Below the pieces are notes generated by a model, which searched no databases, had not been told where the DNA came from, and saw only the letters and a list, made by a program, of their open reading frames with translations. From Austropuccinia psidii (Eukaryota; Basidiomycota; Pucciniomycetes; Pucciniales; Sphaerophragmiaceae): DNA of 64,000 bases. A program made the position numbers and the translations under genes. The stretch covers positions 2,095,468 through 2,159,467 of the forward strand of contig JALGQZ010000006.1 of the NCBI GenBank assembly GCA_023105745.1, read 5' to 3'. Below are positions 20,231 through 31,810 of this stretch, piece after piece; the first letter of the stretch is position 1; each line of letters begins with the position of its first letter.

Positions 20231-22396
20231 TGTAAGGTTTGTCTATGAAACTCTTGATAATAGTAGCAAAATCAAGAGTACTATGACTGTCCTCAGTAGA
20301 AATATATAATATAATGAAATATTACAACCACAAATTTAAATATAATTATAAAAAATAATTATATATAAAGAAAATAAATTTAATTATTATTATAAAATAT
20401 AATAATAAAAAAAAATGATAATTATCATAAATTATAATTATTCTATTATTGTTATAGTCACTGACAGTTATAACAATAAGAAGTGTAAAGCTCTTAATGA
20501 GACAATTACACGTGGAAAATATGAATATTAACCACTTATAAATAATATAAATATTATTTATAAAAGAATTAAACACACACTGTGAATAAATAATTCTTAT
20601 AGAATAAAAATTCTATATAAAAAAACTAATACTAGATAAAAAAAATATAGAATTTTAGAGAAAACTTATAATATTTATTTAATACAACAAGCGAAACAAC
20701 AACAGTTATTATATTAAATAATGATTATAAGTTAAAAACACGCCAAAAATCAACAATTTTAAAGATAAAACAACTTTTTATAATAAGAATTATGATTGAA
20801 GAGTTTTTAAGAGGAATTTGTGGATTTTAAAAGATATTCAAGATGATTAATTTTATATAATAAAATATATTATTGGTGATTACAACAATAATCTAAATTC
20901 TATGATTTCAATTCTTTAATTTCAATTAATAAAGAATAAAATAACTTCAGAACTACTTTAATAATAAGATTTTATATTTAATAAAGCTTTACCTGTTTAA
21001 ATTTCTAATATGATTGGATTGATAATGAGTGAAGGACAAAAACACTGATGAAAAGACTCTTTTTATGTCTTCAGAGCAGCTCTCATGATTCATAATGAAT
21101 ATAGAGGGCGTGCTCAGGTCAAAACTGAAAAAAAATGCTTAAAAATGAAGTTCTTAACTTAAATTAACTTATTTTTAATTCCAATTTAAAGTTATCAGTG
21201 TTATTCTTAACTCCATGTAACTTTAATCCTCATTTAAACTAATTATTTTAAGTTTTGAATTTAAATAAACTTATTTATATTAAAGTTCATCACATGAACA
21301 ACTTAAAGATAGAGTTTCAAGCAGAAATCTCTTAAACTCAATTTTTAATTAATTTTTGAAGAAATTATAATTTCCTTTGAGCTTTAATTAAAAGAGTAAA
21401 TTTCCAGGCTAAATAACCAGGAAATTTATTTATAAGAGATGCTTAAAATTTAATTCATATATAGATAATATTAAATTGTAAGCTGTATGAAAGTTTCAAG
21501 CAAATCCATTAAGAATTGGATTTTTAATGAATTTTTGAAGTTATTGCTATTTTTCCATGTAAAATAGCAATAAACACCAAACCTTAAGTTTTTATAAGGT
21601 TTTAATGCTTGTAACCTTAAGGTTTTAAGCTTAATTAAGCTTTGACATTTCTTAAAACCTTGACTTCAAGGCTGCATATTGGGATTTACCCTTTGGCAGC
21701 TTGAAATTCCTGTCTAATTTGGGATAAAACCAGTTTAAACTCTAATGTTGGATCAAAGTCTAATCTTAAAGTTTAAATAAGGTTGAAAATCCTCCAATAC
21801 AGGTGGACAACCTTAATTGACTCCTTGCAGATCCAAAAAGCTGGGTACCCCAGCTCTATTTGGTCTTTTTCCTTTGTCCCACCTTTTTGCGTGGATTTTG
21901 CCCTTTTATTTATTTAAAGCCATACTATGGCCTTAAACTCTTTTAAATTGGGCTCATTCAGGATTTACATTCTATATGGCAAATCCTTAGCCAATTCAGT
22001 AAATAGACACCACACCTCAATCTTAACTAAAATATTGGTAAGCTTACATAAACCTTATGAAACTTTAAATTTAAGCTTATTTAAGCTTAAATTTAACAAT
22101 TTTGAAAAAATGTTAAAAATTTACATTAGTACTGTGAGATTGTTAAATCTTCTATTAACATAAGAAATAAGTGTTTTTGGGTATAACACCTTATGGATGT
22201 ACCCTAGGTTATTTTTGTTGTACAATCCAAAAATTACATAATAATTATAACTTTGCTTATCCAAAAAAAAGTTATACTGATTTTTTGCTATTTTTTATTT
22301 TGAATTCAACTAAAAAGTCTGTTGAAGAAAAATTTAACTGTGCATAAAGTTATTTGTGGTCTTATGGGTATGTTATACATACCTCACAGGCTCACA
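20231..22396 (-). mobile_element. 5' LTR of copy B (LTR-2)
   Basis: It matches 11465-13615 from TGTAAGGTTTGTC to CTCACAGGCTCACA on the plus strand. It is followed on the right by ATTAT, the target duplication, after which gag of copy A resumes. The ATG-started open frame crossing its right end at 22322 is a fusion of LTR and gag sequence, not a gene start. Confidence 0.93.
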
Positions 22397-22401
22397 ATTA
22401 T

Positions 22402-23290
22402 GGCCAATCGTCAAGCAGCCTCTTCTTCTGGATCATCAAGACCACCCTCCTTCAAGACTCCATCTATGAAGGCACCAGAATGCCTTGATGGGACTCAGCC
22501 CTTCAAAGTTGGAAGCTTCCTCCAGTCATGCCAATTAACATTTCATAATGATCTGGCAAACTTCTCTCAAGACAGAAAGAAGTTCCTTTATGCCACTTCA
22601 TTTCTCATTGGCAGGGCTGCAAAATGGATTGAGCCTTCTCTTTCCAATCTAACCAATCAAGACTCCAATTACCTTCTCAACTCTTGGCCTTTATTGGAAT
22701 GTCAACTTTTCACTCTTTTTGGTGACCCAAATGAAGTCAGAAAAGCTGAAGCAGAATTGGCTTCACTGAGAATGAAGGAAGGTGGCCATGTTTTATTATA
22801 CATAGCCAATTTTAGGAGTTTGGTTTCAAGAATTGGAGATTGGGGTGAAAGGTCTCTCATTCATTATTTCAGGAAGGGATTGCCATCCAGGATATTGGAT
22901 CAATTGGCCTCCCATTCTTCAAGAATTGATTCTCTTCAAGACTTAATGGACATTACCCTGGAACTTGATACCAGGTTCCATGAAAGGCAAAAGGAGAAGA
23001 ATCACTATCAAGAGAAGAAACCTGAAGATCCAAGATCAAGTACTTCTCATCCTCAAAATTCTTCAAGTTCAAGTCATAAGAAGAAGAAGAAATTTCAGAA
23101 GAGGGACAAGCCCCATTCTTCTTTGTTGAATAAAGCCTTCAAGCTCATGAACTCTGAAAAGGAAAGAAGAATCAAAGAGGGTCTATGTACCTACTGTGGT
23201 GGGAAGCATAGTCTTGAGTCCTGTATCAAAAGGCCTCAAAAAAAGCTTACCCAACTGTCAGGCCAATTTCACAGCCAGGGAAAAGCCTGA
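22402..23290 (+). pseudogene. Gag of copy A, segment 3 (capsid region and zinc knuckle)
   Basis: It resumes the frame cut at 11464 and carries the retrotransposon gag domain: KTPSMKAPECLDG, FLYATSFLIGRAAKWIEP, FTLFGDPNEVRKAEAEL and MDITLELDTRFHERQKEK. A lysine/serine-rich stretch and a zinc knuckle CTYCGGKHSLESC (C-x2-C-x3-H-x4-C) with all ligands follow. It ends with a TGA at 23288-23290. This is the structural protein that multimerises and binds RNA. The segment is intact by itself, but its first ~135 residues lie 11 kb upstream. Confidence 0.9.
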
Positions 23291-23541
23291 GTGGAGACCA
23301 TGTTGTGTTCAATGGTCTTCACAGTTTTCCTTCCAGAGCACAATTGTGCATTCTGAATACTGGTGTCAAAAATTCTCTTAAATATTTTGTCTTTTCTTCT
23401 CTTTTTGATGTTTTTTACAGTATTCTCATTGATTCTGGTGCTACACACTCATTTATTGCAAAGCAGTTTGTTGACAAGTATTCATTGACCACGTCAGAAC
23501 TCCCAGAGAAGATTCCTCTGAGTCCCCTCCCTTATTTGTGA
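23291..23541 (+). pseudogene. Aspartic protease of copy A
   Basis: The frame includes FYSILIDSGATHSFIAKQFV, the DSGA active site of a retropepsin-like protease, intact. It begins in a different frame from gag, and the RT frame that follows differs again after a stop at 23539-23541, so at least one indel lies near 23540. Gag and pol frames also differ in copy E, which hints that this family separates gag and pol by a frame change. Confidence 0.82.
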
Positions 23542-24821
23542 CTCACCATACTAAATATATGGCTGAGCTCCCTCCCTTCCCAAGCTTTGAATGGGACTTT
23601 TTAGTCATTGATACTCCCAAGGGAGAAGACCTCATATTGGGCTTTGAATTTCTAAATCACTTCAATCCTTCTTTTGATTGGAGGCAAGGGCTGATCACCT
23701 TTAATGCTGATCGAAAGGACTATTCTGATCCTTATAATTCTTTCCGTAATGACTCTTCTTCTGCCAAATCATGTGCAGCTCTGGTTGGTGATTCCAGAAC
23801 ACCATCATTTCCATCTTCTGTCCATATTCCTTCCATAAATTCCCCTCAGTCATTACCATTATCTGAAGATGGAGTCTTCAAAGAGATTCAAGATGTTGAA
23901 GAAAATAATTCTGTATCTTCACTTCATCTCTTCCTTGGGAATATGGAAATTCCTCCTTCATCTTATCATGACTCCCTGGAGGAGTTTTGGGATGAAGAGG
24001 AAGAGCCAGAAGAAGTAGAAGCCATGATGAAGGTTGTTCCTTCTGTCTATCACCAATACTTGGATGTATTCTCCAAGGTGAAAGCAGAAAAACTTCCTCC
24101 TCACCGCGCCTGTGATCATCATATCGATCTGGAGGGGTCTCTACCTCCAGTTGGGGTGATCTACTCTTTATCCAAACAAGAGTCAGATACACTCAGGGCC
24201 TACATTTCAGAGAATGTAGAGAAAGGTTTCATCCGGCCAAGCTCCTTTTCAACAGGAGCACCTGTCCTCTTTGTTAAAAAGAAAGATGGTGGCCTCCATT
24301 TGTGTGTTGATTACCGCAGACTCAATGCTGTTACTAGGAATAACAAGTATCCTGTGCCCCCTATGAATCAGCTTCTCAATGTTTTAAATGGTTCTTCTAT
24401 CTTCTCCAAGATTGATTTGTGTGGTGCATATAGCCTTCTCAGAATCAAGGAGGGTGATGAACATTTGACCTGCCTCAGAACTAAATATGGCAGTTTTGAG
24501 TACTTGGTTATGCCATTTGGGCTCACCAATGCTCCTGCCTCTTTACAGAATCTTGTCAATGATATTTTCCAAGATCTGCTTGATGTTTGTGTTGTGGTTT
24601 GTTTGGATGGAATTATGGTCTTTTCCAAATCTGAGGAAGAACATGTCACTCATGTGTCCACTGTTCTTTCCAGACTTAGAGCCAATAACCTTTTTTCTAA
24701 GGCTTCAAAGTGCCTTTTTCATGTTTCTAGTGTAGAATATCTTAGTTATTTTGTTTCTATTGAAGGCCTCAAGATGGACCAAGAAAATGTGCAGCAGATT
24801 CTCAATTGGCCGCCTCCATGA
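23538..24821 (+). pseudogene. Reverse transcriptase of copy A, catalytic box mutated
   Basis: A protease-RT linker (EWDFLVIDTPKGEDLILGFEF; acidic WDEEEEPEEVEAMMKVVP; YHQYLDVFSK) leads into RT: GAPVLFVKKKDGGLHLCVDY at about residues 240-259, the motif A aspartate at about residue 293 (KIDLCGAYS) and FEYLVMPFGLTNAPASLQ. The YLDD box reads CLDG at residues 355-358 (24600-24611), so the second catalytic aspartate is lost and the enzyme would be dead. A TGA at 24819-24821 ends the frame, but the same frame continues as RNase H. Confidence 0.9.
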
Positions 24822-25529
24822 AACCTCAAAGCTCTTCAATCTTTCCTTGGCTTTGCCAATTTCTACTGCCGTTTCATAAAGAATTATTCAAAGAAGATCA
24901 GTTCACTGACCAGTTTCCTCAAGAATGATTCCTATTTCCCCCTCAATGAGGAAGCTCTTAGTCAGTTTCACCAACTCAAAGAGGCTTCCACCATTGCTCC
25001 AATCCTATCCCACTTCAATCCTTCTTTACCCACCATTGTAGAGACTGATGCATCCAATTATGCCTTGGGTGCTGTACTGAGTCAGATCTCTGACTCAGGA
25101 AAACATCCCATTGCATTTGACAGCCGCAAGCTTCTCTCAGCAGAGCTCAATTATGAGATTCATGACAAGGAACTCCTTGGCATAGTCTGGTCTCTCAAGA
25201 GCTGGAGGGCTTTTCTCCTGCCTCTTTCTTCCTCTTTTGATGTTCTCACTGATCATTCTTCCCTTCAATACTTCATGTCCTCCAAATTACTCACTCACCA
25301 TCAACCCCGCTGGGCTGAATTCCTTTCTGAATTTCATTTCTCAATCACTTACTTCCCTGGCCACCTAGCTACTCTTCCGGATGCCTTATCAAATTGGGGC
25401 AACATCTATCCGGAGAGGGGGGAGGATTTCATCAGCAATAATCCAATGAATTTTCACAACTCATTAAGTAGGGTGAAGTTCAACCCTCAAGGTATTTTGC
25501 AGTCAGGGTGGGATCTTTTTCAAATTTGA
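24822..25529 (+). pseudogene. RT connection and RNase H of copy A
   Basis: Directly after the TGA the frame goes on with SFLGFANFYCRFIKNYS (end of RT). RNase H follows with its acidic residues: Asp in VETDASNYALGAVLSQ, Glu in ELNYEIHDKELLGIVW, Asp in VLTDHSSLQYF and Asp in LPDALS. It is uninterrupted to 25529. It would degrade genomic RNA during cDNA synthesis. Confidence 0.87.
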
Positions 25530-25975
25530 TTGACTCAATTCAGAAGAAATTGTGGCATGATTCTCAGTACAGAAGTATCCTTGAAGAATTGGGCAAAGGT
25601 AAATCCATTCAGGATTATTCTCTTGATTCCTCTTCCCAACTTCTTCTCTTCAAAGATTGGGTGGTGGTCCCAAATGACCCCACAATTCAACTCAGCATTC
25701 TTCAAAAGCGTCATGATTATCCTCTAGCTGGACACCCTGGCCAAGAGAAGACTCTCAAACTTGTCAAGCGGGATTTCCACTGGTCTGGCATGACTCAATT
25801 CATCAAGTATTATGTCTCATCCCATCAACAGTGTTCAAGAAACAAGAATATCCATCATAAGAAGTTTGGACTCCTCAAACATCTTCCAATTCCAAATGGT
25901 CCTTGGATTTGTCTTTCAATGGACTTCATCACTCAACTGCCCTGTCCAATTCTTTTGACTCAATCCTTGTCATAG
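25508..25975 (+). pseudogene. Integrase zinc-binding module and core start of copy A
   Basis: After a frame change near 25510 the sequence reads IQLSILQKRHDYPLAGHPGQ and DYVSS-like YYVSSHQQCSRNK, the HHCC module, but the first cysteine is His. LSMDFITQLP, with the first catalytic aspartate of the DDE triad, comes next. The frame stops at 25975; the core continues in another frame. Confidence 0.83.
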
Positions 25976-26598
25976 TGGACAGATTCTCAAAAATGGCATT
26001 TTTTATTCCAACAATGTCTTCAATCACTTCAATAGATTTGGACCATTTATTCATCAAGAATATCTTTTCAAAGCATGGCCTTCCTTCAAGCATTGTCAGT
26101 GATAGAGATCCCCTCTTTGTTTCTTCCTTCTGGACCAATCTTTGTCAGCAGCTCAAGATTTCAAGAGATTTTTCAACTGCATACCATCCAGAAACTGATG
26201 GACAGACAGCAAGGATAAATCAGATACTAGAACAGTATCTTCGGATGTATGTCAGTTATCATCAAGATGATTGGAACACCTGGATCCCTCTGGCTAAATT
26301 TTCCTACCATAATTCTGATCACTCTTCAACCAAGCAATCCCCATTTTTCACTGTTTATGGAAGAGATCCTCATTTTGACTCAGTTCACATCACTCAAGAT
26401 ACTCCTGCTGGAAAGTTATCAACAAAAATCCAATCAGTACAGCAAGATGTCAAGAGAGACCTTGAAGTTGCCATAAACTGGTTTAAGAGGTATGCAGATA
26501 AAGGTAGAGCAAGTCCACCTGTTTTCAATCCTGGTGACATGGTATGCCATTCCTCCAAGAACATCAAATCAACCAGAACAACCAAAAAACTGTCTTAA
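25940..26598 (+). pseudogene. Integrase catalytic core of copy A
   Basis: The frame reads DSILVIVDRFSKMAFFIP, KHGLPSSIVSDRDPLFVSSF (second Asp of the triad), YHPETDGQTARINQILEQYL (Glu of the triad), DDWNTWIPLAKFSYHNSDH and then FNPGDMVCHSSKNIKSTR. All core residues after the frame change are kept. A TAA after TTKKLS at 26596-26598 ends it. Confidence 0.87.
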
Positions 26599-26984
26599 AG
26601 ATGATTAGGTCCTTTTCCAATCTTGAAGAAAGTCAGTACTCATGCTTACCACCTCAACTTCCATCTCAATGGAAATACATCCACCCAGTCTTCCATACTT
26701 CCCTTCTGGAACCAGTCAAGACATCAACAATCCAAAATTGGCATCAATAGCCTCCTCCTCCAATCACCATTGAAGAAGAAGAGGAATGGGAAGTCTCTCA
26801 GGTAGTGGGTTCAAAGCTCAAGAGGAGAAAATTATGCTATCTGGTGGAATGGAAAGGTTTCAGTCAAGACCCAGAAAGATCCACTTGGGAACCAGCCGAA
26901 AATCTCAAGAATTGTCCTGACCTTGTCAAAGATTTCCATTCTTTGTATCCTAACAAGCCAGGAGCCAATTCTTCAAAAGCTTGA
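26599..26984 (+). pseudogene. Integrase tail and chromodomain of copy A
   Basis: After a stop and frame change, HPVFHTSLLEPVK marks the end of the GPY/F region. A TAG at 26748-26750 follows, then a proline run and a chromodomain: EEEWEVSQVVGSK, CYLVEWKGFSQDPE and STWEPAENLKN. Pol ends with a TGA at 26982-26984. The domain is expected to target insertion to heterochromatin. Confidence 0.88.
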
Positions 26985-26985
26985 T

Positions 26986-27110
26986 CTTTTATGGCGCTTG
27001 GTGGGGAGAGGAATTACCAAAAGTAAGTCCCACTCCTGGTATGCACATTTAGGGGTATTCTACTCTTTTTCGTTGTAAGCATCACCTTGGCCACTCTGTG
27101 AGCACTTTGC
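26986..27110 (+). repeat. Post-pol direct-repeat module, copy 1 of A
   Basis: Starting at the pol stop it reads TTTATGGCGCTTGGTGGGGA, then AAAAGTAAGTCCCACTCCTGG, a GGGGTATTCTAC segment and CATCACCTTGGCCACTCTG. It recurs 270 bp downstream. Confidence 0.75.
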
Positions 27111-27251
27111 ATTTTGGACACAAATCTTCTGGCCTGGCTTTCAACATCAATTCCAATTTATGGCCATTTCCACTTGGGGAAAATGGACCATTCTTTTCTT
27201 ATTTTCCCTCCCAACTTATTATCTGTTCAAAACATTCATATATCAAGATTC

Positions 27252-27376
27252 TTTATTATTCATGGCACTGGAGGGATTGGTAACTACCAAAAGTAAGTTC
27301 CTCTCCTCGTGTGAACTTCCCTGAGTGGTCTACAATTTTTCAAAACATCACCTTGGCCACTCTGTGAGCGCCTGGC
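27252..27376 (+). repeat. Post-pol direct-repeat module, copy 2 of A
   Basis: It repeats the landmarks of 26986-27110, including CCAAAAGTAAGTTCCTCTCC and CATCACCTTGGCCACTCTG. The ~400 bp from here to the purine tract are AT-rich and show no conserved frame. Confidence 0.75.
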
Positions 27377-27772
27377 ATCATTTTCTGTTATCCAGGTCCT
27401 CGGCCACTTTCAAAATCAACTGTTAAAATCCGTGATGAAGATTGGACTCCCCCTCAAAATTCATTTTTTCTTTTTATTTTATTTTTTCTCTCTTTATATT
27501 TGTTTCTTTTACTTTTTTATTCTTTATGTTTTCTTAAAATTCTTTCCTCATAAATCTTAATGCCAAAATCTTTACGCCAAATCAAATCTTCAACATTTTC
27601 AAAACCAAATGTCAAGAGAAGACCAAGTCAACCTCAATTCATATGCCAACATTATTATCAGCTCAAAAATTTTCTTTCTAGATTCAAATACCTCTGGAAT
27701 CCCTACGTCCAATCCGTCTCAATAGCCTCAACAGGCTCTTACCTTATCTTGGTGCTCAGGAGCTCACCATTC

Positions 27773-27787
27773 AAGGTAGGGGGGTAC
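27773..27787 (+). promoter_or_regulatory. Polypurine tract of copy A
   Basis: AAGGTAGGGGGGTAC directly precedes the TGTCACA start of the 3' LTR. Confidence 0.7.
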
Positions 27788-28538
27788 TGTCACAACCACA
27801 AAGATTGACCCTCCTCCATGGGTGTTGCGGCAATCATAACCTGGAACCAAGTTGGGGCCAATTGGCCACACCATATCTTTTATGGCCAATTGGTCACCTC
27901 TGGTGCTCTATGGCCATTTGGCCATAACACCTCTTCTTGGCCATTTCTGGCCTCAGCCCATATCCTGCCATCATTGGCCTCCTTGGCCAATTTCCACTTC
28001 ACCAATCCCCAGGCCTTTATCTTTGTTTTTGGGCCTGGGGGGTCCTTTTCTCTTCTAGGGGCCTCCAGGCACCCTAGCCATCACCATTGGCATTGGCCAC
28101 CCCTTTTCATTAGGGGGGTTTAGGCCTAAATGGCCTTTTTGGGCCATTTAGGCCCCCTATGGCTTCTACAGCCCATGGGCCGTAATTCACGGTCCAGGGT
28201 CTGTAATTCACGGTCCAGGGTCCGTAGGCCAATTAGGCCCCTTTGGGCCTAATCTAATGAGGCAAAAAGGGGACAAAGGGGGAAGAAATCTAGCCCCCAA
28301 GGCCAGGTGGGTCCCAAACCAAAATTGGACCCACCTGAGCCAATTTTGGCCATCAATTCCATGGACACCAAAAATGGCCATAGAACCTGTAGGACCCAAA
28401 TTTGGCCATGTACCATATTTCAAGCCATGGCCTCTGAAAATCACCAGAGGCCACCAAACCAGCTCAGCAAGATTTCCCCTCAACTTCAAGGGAATTATTC
28501 CATTCCTCCATGCACCCTGTACTTAAGGTTGCAGGAGT

Positions 28539-28572
28539 GGTGCATATATGGTATTATATACCATTATGCACC
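28539..28572. repeat. 34-bp palindrome of LTR-4 in the 3' LTR of A
   Basis: Same arms (GGTGCATA / TATGCACC) and TATA centre as at 7592-7625. Confidence 0.9.
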
Positions 28573-29417
28573 ATTTTTTGCTCAGAATTCAATGGTGACA
28601 TTTTCAGGACCAAATTCCACAATCCCAAATCAAGTTCTTAAAATCCAACACCCATTTCGAAGGAAGATTCTTTAACCCATCAGTCTGGAAATCCATGGCG
28701 GCAATCAGAAGACCATTCAAGGATCCCAATCACCTGGCCCTGCAGGAGTTGGGTTGGCAATTTCATTCAGGATTATTCCAAGTGTATTCTCAGAGTTAAT
28801 ACAATTTTTCAATCAGTTGTAAAGGCATCAAGTATTTCAATACTCCTTGGACAACTCAATTGGTCCATACAGGTGTCAATAAATCAACCTGTATGTCCTT
28901 GGCCAATTGGGCCAATTCAATCTTCCACTGTGGGAATTCAATCACACAGTTCAGTTTCAAGATGGCCAGAGCCGTATTGGCCCAATTCAGACAATACAGC
29001 TGGTGATCCACCTTCTAGGAGCAGTCTTTCAGTTTCTCACATATACTGGCCACCTTTCAGAACCTGAAGACTTTTTCCCCAGTTAATTAATATATTGGAT
29101 TCATAATTATCTTTATTTTCTTTTACATTATTAAAGTTAATACTGATAATACTAAGTCAGTCATTCAGCACCCTTTCTCTTTTCTTCCTCGCCTGTCAGT
29201 GGATATTGGTGGTCATATCCTTTACTAATTCCATGTCCTCTTCTGGAAGGTTGAAACAATGAATTGAGGATTCACTTGCTTGGCTTCTTGGCTTTTGGAT
29301 TCTTTTATTATCTTTGGCCTTTGGCTTCTTATACTTTCTTATCTCTGGAATACTTGTCTTTTCCATTCTTCTTCTTTAAAGAAATTCATCTTTATTATTC
29401 TTCTTATCTTTTGGAGC

Positions 29418-30181
29418 TGTCACAGGGGCTCTTTGAAGTGAAGAGGGCCTGGCACTCAGTAAACTGGGACTCACTTATGGAGGCCTTAAAGATATGATAA
29501 GAAAGAGTACACTTAAGAGTGCAAGAGATAAATTACTAGAATAAAGAATATAAGAAAACAGCAACAAAAGAAATAAGAGTAAAGAATAGAAGAGCCAACC
29601 ACAAACAAGTCCAAGTCCACTGTTTCAACCTTTCAGAATGAAAAGAGAAGGGTTAATAAGGATATGGCCACCCAACTCATACTGTACAGGCAAAAAAGAG
29701 AAAATGCAAAGATTAACTTAATATTAAATAAAGATAATACCCAAAATAAGGATAATAATATTCATAAAATAAATAAATAAACTAAATTAATTAACTGGGG
29801 AAAAGTCCCCAGGGGGAGAAAGAGGGGCTGGTATATGTGAGAATCACCAGCCCTGATCCAGAGGAAGAATTTTCAAGAGAGGATTGAATTATTGAATTGA
29901 GTCCGGCCAATACAGGTCCTCTACAGCTGTACAGAACCTGTACAAGAGGTGTGGTGTATTTGAGTGATCATACAGTTTAATGCTGGTGTATTGAAACTGT
30001 ATTGGGTGAATCCAACCTGTACAGATGTTGACAGGCTGTATTGAAGTACCAAGCTGTATGCATGTTTCAGCAAGGAATATTGCTGAAACTGAATTCTGAT
30101 GCAGATAGTGGATCTGCTGATTTGAGGTGTTTGAGTGGGTGTATTGATGAATACCCTTACCCCTGGTGAGTGGTTGTTACA
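29418..30181 (-). mobile_element. Solo LTR-5 inside the 3' LTR of copy A
   Basis: It is 764 bp, starts TGTCACAGGGGCTC and ends GTGGTTGTTACA on the plus strand, and is flanked by a perfect duplication GGAGC (29413-29417 and 30182-30186). It matches the LTR of copy E at 38204-38968. Confidence 0.93.
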
Positions 30182-30251
30182 GGAGCCCCCCAAGTGAGTT
30201 CTTGATTCCTGAGTGCCAGGCCCTCTTGCTTCCATAAGAGCCCCTGTGACA

Positions 30252-31810
30252 GTTACATATACACTAAGAATAGTTTCATGCATGTTTTGGGCACTTAATA
30301 TCATGGTATTCTTACATGGACTTTTGGTACACCCATAGTGGATATCTCACTTGAAGCTTAAATTTCTATTTTGACATGAAAAATTACCAAGGGGGACAAA
30401 AGACATCAAAGAGAGCCAGGGTACCCAACTTCTGAGGCCTCAGATGCGTGGAAAGCTCCAAATACTGGATACATTTCTGATCTTGGCCAAATTGGTAAAC
30501 TAAAACCTTTTGGGAACTTGGTTACCATGTTACAACTACAGTAAATCATAAGAGAATAGCAAATAACCTGCTATTTTGATGTGCCAAGGAGGTAAAGAAC
30601 TACTTAGACCCCTGTAACCATGTCATTTCTTAATTAATTTCCATGGATAGACCCTAAAAAGTATTCAAAACCCTTTTTGGACTTGTATCCATTGATTTAC
30701 CTCATAGCAACCAGCTAAACACTGATATTTGCCATTCTACGTAGAAATGAGGTAAAAACTTCAAAAATTCATTAAAAATACAACTCTTGATGAATCTCTC
30801 TGAAACGTTCAGTACCAACGGGAAACTTTATTATCTATGGTACAACCAGAAAGAATTTTAGTTTTACTAGTAAAATTAAAGGCTTTACTTACAGTCCATT
30901 TTTGACTATTTTATGTGAGATTCTGAATCTCCAAAAATTCACAGTAATTACAACCTGTGATGAAATTGGCAATAAAATTGATAAATTTGAGAAATCAATG
31001 ACTATTTTGAAATAAAAGAACATTTACAGATGTTACTCCTTTTATTATCAACCACATTGGGGTTGGTAGTGACGTAAAAGAATCAATTAAGTAATTATGA
31101 TAATCTTACGTGACAACAGATGATGCAATCAATAATCCAAAAGTGTTTATTGTTTTCTCACTCACTGGTTTTTCAGTTTGTTTCATGGCATGCCTCTGTG
31201 AGCTGTTGTTGACTTAAAAGAGGCCTCCTCTTGCTGTTTTTTCCGAGAATCATCTTACTATCCATTTATATCATTGTTACCAACAAGTAAGTATTAGTTA
31301 AACGATTATTAAGTGTTTTAATTCTTTCAAAATCAATGATAAAGACGTGAAATCATAGAATCCAATTATATATTGTTGTAATCCTGCTATAAATCATTTT
31401 GATCCCTTAAATCCACAACTCTACGTCAAATTTCTAGACTTATATCTTTCAATAAGTTCTTTGGAGTATAAGTGAGTCATTTATCTTTAATTCTTAATTT
31501 TTTTTCCAAAATTAGTTTTCTTCAAGAATTATCTTTATAATTATTCTTGAAATAGATAATTATATATTAAAATAATTTTGTTATTTTAATAAAAGAAGTT
31601 TTTATTATGAAATTCTTCTTGTAATTGATTCTTGTGAACAATTACTGCTCACTGTTAAAATCACTAGTAGTGTTTAAAACGTGAAAGAAATAATTCTTCA
31701 ATTCTTTAATTGTGGTTATAATAATATTTCATTATTATATTTCATAAGAACAGACATAGTACTGTTGATTAATAGTAATATTATCATCAGTTTCATAGTC
31801 AAATCTTAGA
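30252..31810 (+). mobile_element. LTR-3 copy, boundaries uncertain
   Basis: From about 30590 to its right end this matches the reverse complement of the solo LTR-3 at 54328-55748, including AATTAATTTCCATGGA, TTGATTTACCTCATA and the final CAGTTTCATAGTCAAATCTTA. The right end reads GA instead of CA (31809-31810). The left ~340 bp do not match the other copy, so the left edge is set only by the end of copy A; a start at TGTGACAG (30245) is also possible. No flanking duplication was found. Confidence 0.6.

Larger units (their letters stand above)
11465..22396 (-). mobile_element. Copy B: nearly complete Ty3/gypsy element, reverse strand, nested in copy A
   Basis: It is bounded by two LTR-2 copies of about 2.15 kb and flanked by a perfect 5-bp duplication ATTAT. 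On the minus strand the order is 5' LTR (20231-22396), primer-binding site, leader, an upstream exon-like block, gag, zinc knuckle, protease, RT, RNase H, integrase, chromodomain-like tail, hairpin, purine tract and 3' LTR. The first 99 bases of the two LTRs differ at four positions, so the insertion is fairly young. Pol keeps its catalytic residues but has scattered stops and at least one frameshift. Confidence 0.93.
6888..30251 (+). mobile_element. Copy A: nested Ty3/gypsy chromovirus, about 23.4 kb with insertions
   Basis: Both ends carry LTR-4. Between them lie a leader, gag, protease, RT, RNase H, integrase and chromodomain in the standard chromovirus order. Subtracting the solo LTR-1 (9334-11160), copy B (11465-22396) and the solo LTR-5 (29418-30181) leaves about 9.8 kb, a plausible full length. 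The target duplication is uncertain: GTTAC follows the right end and TTTAC stands near the left end, whose first dozen bases are altered. All coding parts are damaged. Confidence 0.85.
27788..30251 (+). mobile_element. 3' LTR of copy A (LTR-4), split by a solo LTR-5
   Basis: It begins TGTCACAACCACAAAG and ends GCCCCTGTGACA, with TGTCA/TGACA inverted ends. Removing 29418-30181 and one duplication leaves about 1.7 kb, matching the 5' LTR. It contains the GGCC-rich half (about 27840-28460) and the palindrome at 28539-28572. Confidence 0.92.

Noticed and set aside
22322..22401. N-terminus of gag beginning at 22322
   Set aside because: These codons belong to the LTR of copy B and its target duplication; the true upstream gag is at 11166-11464 and 9237-9333.
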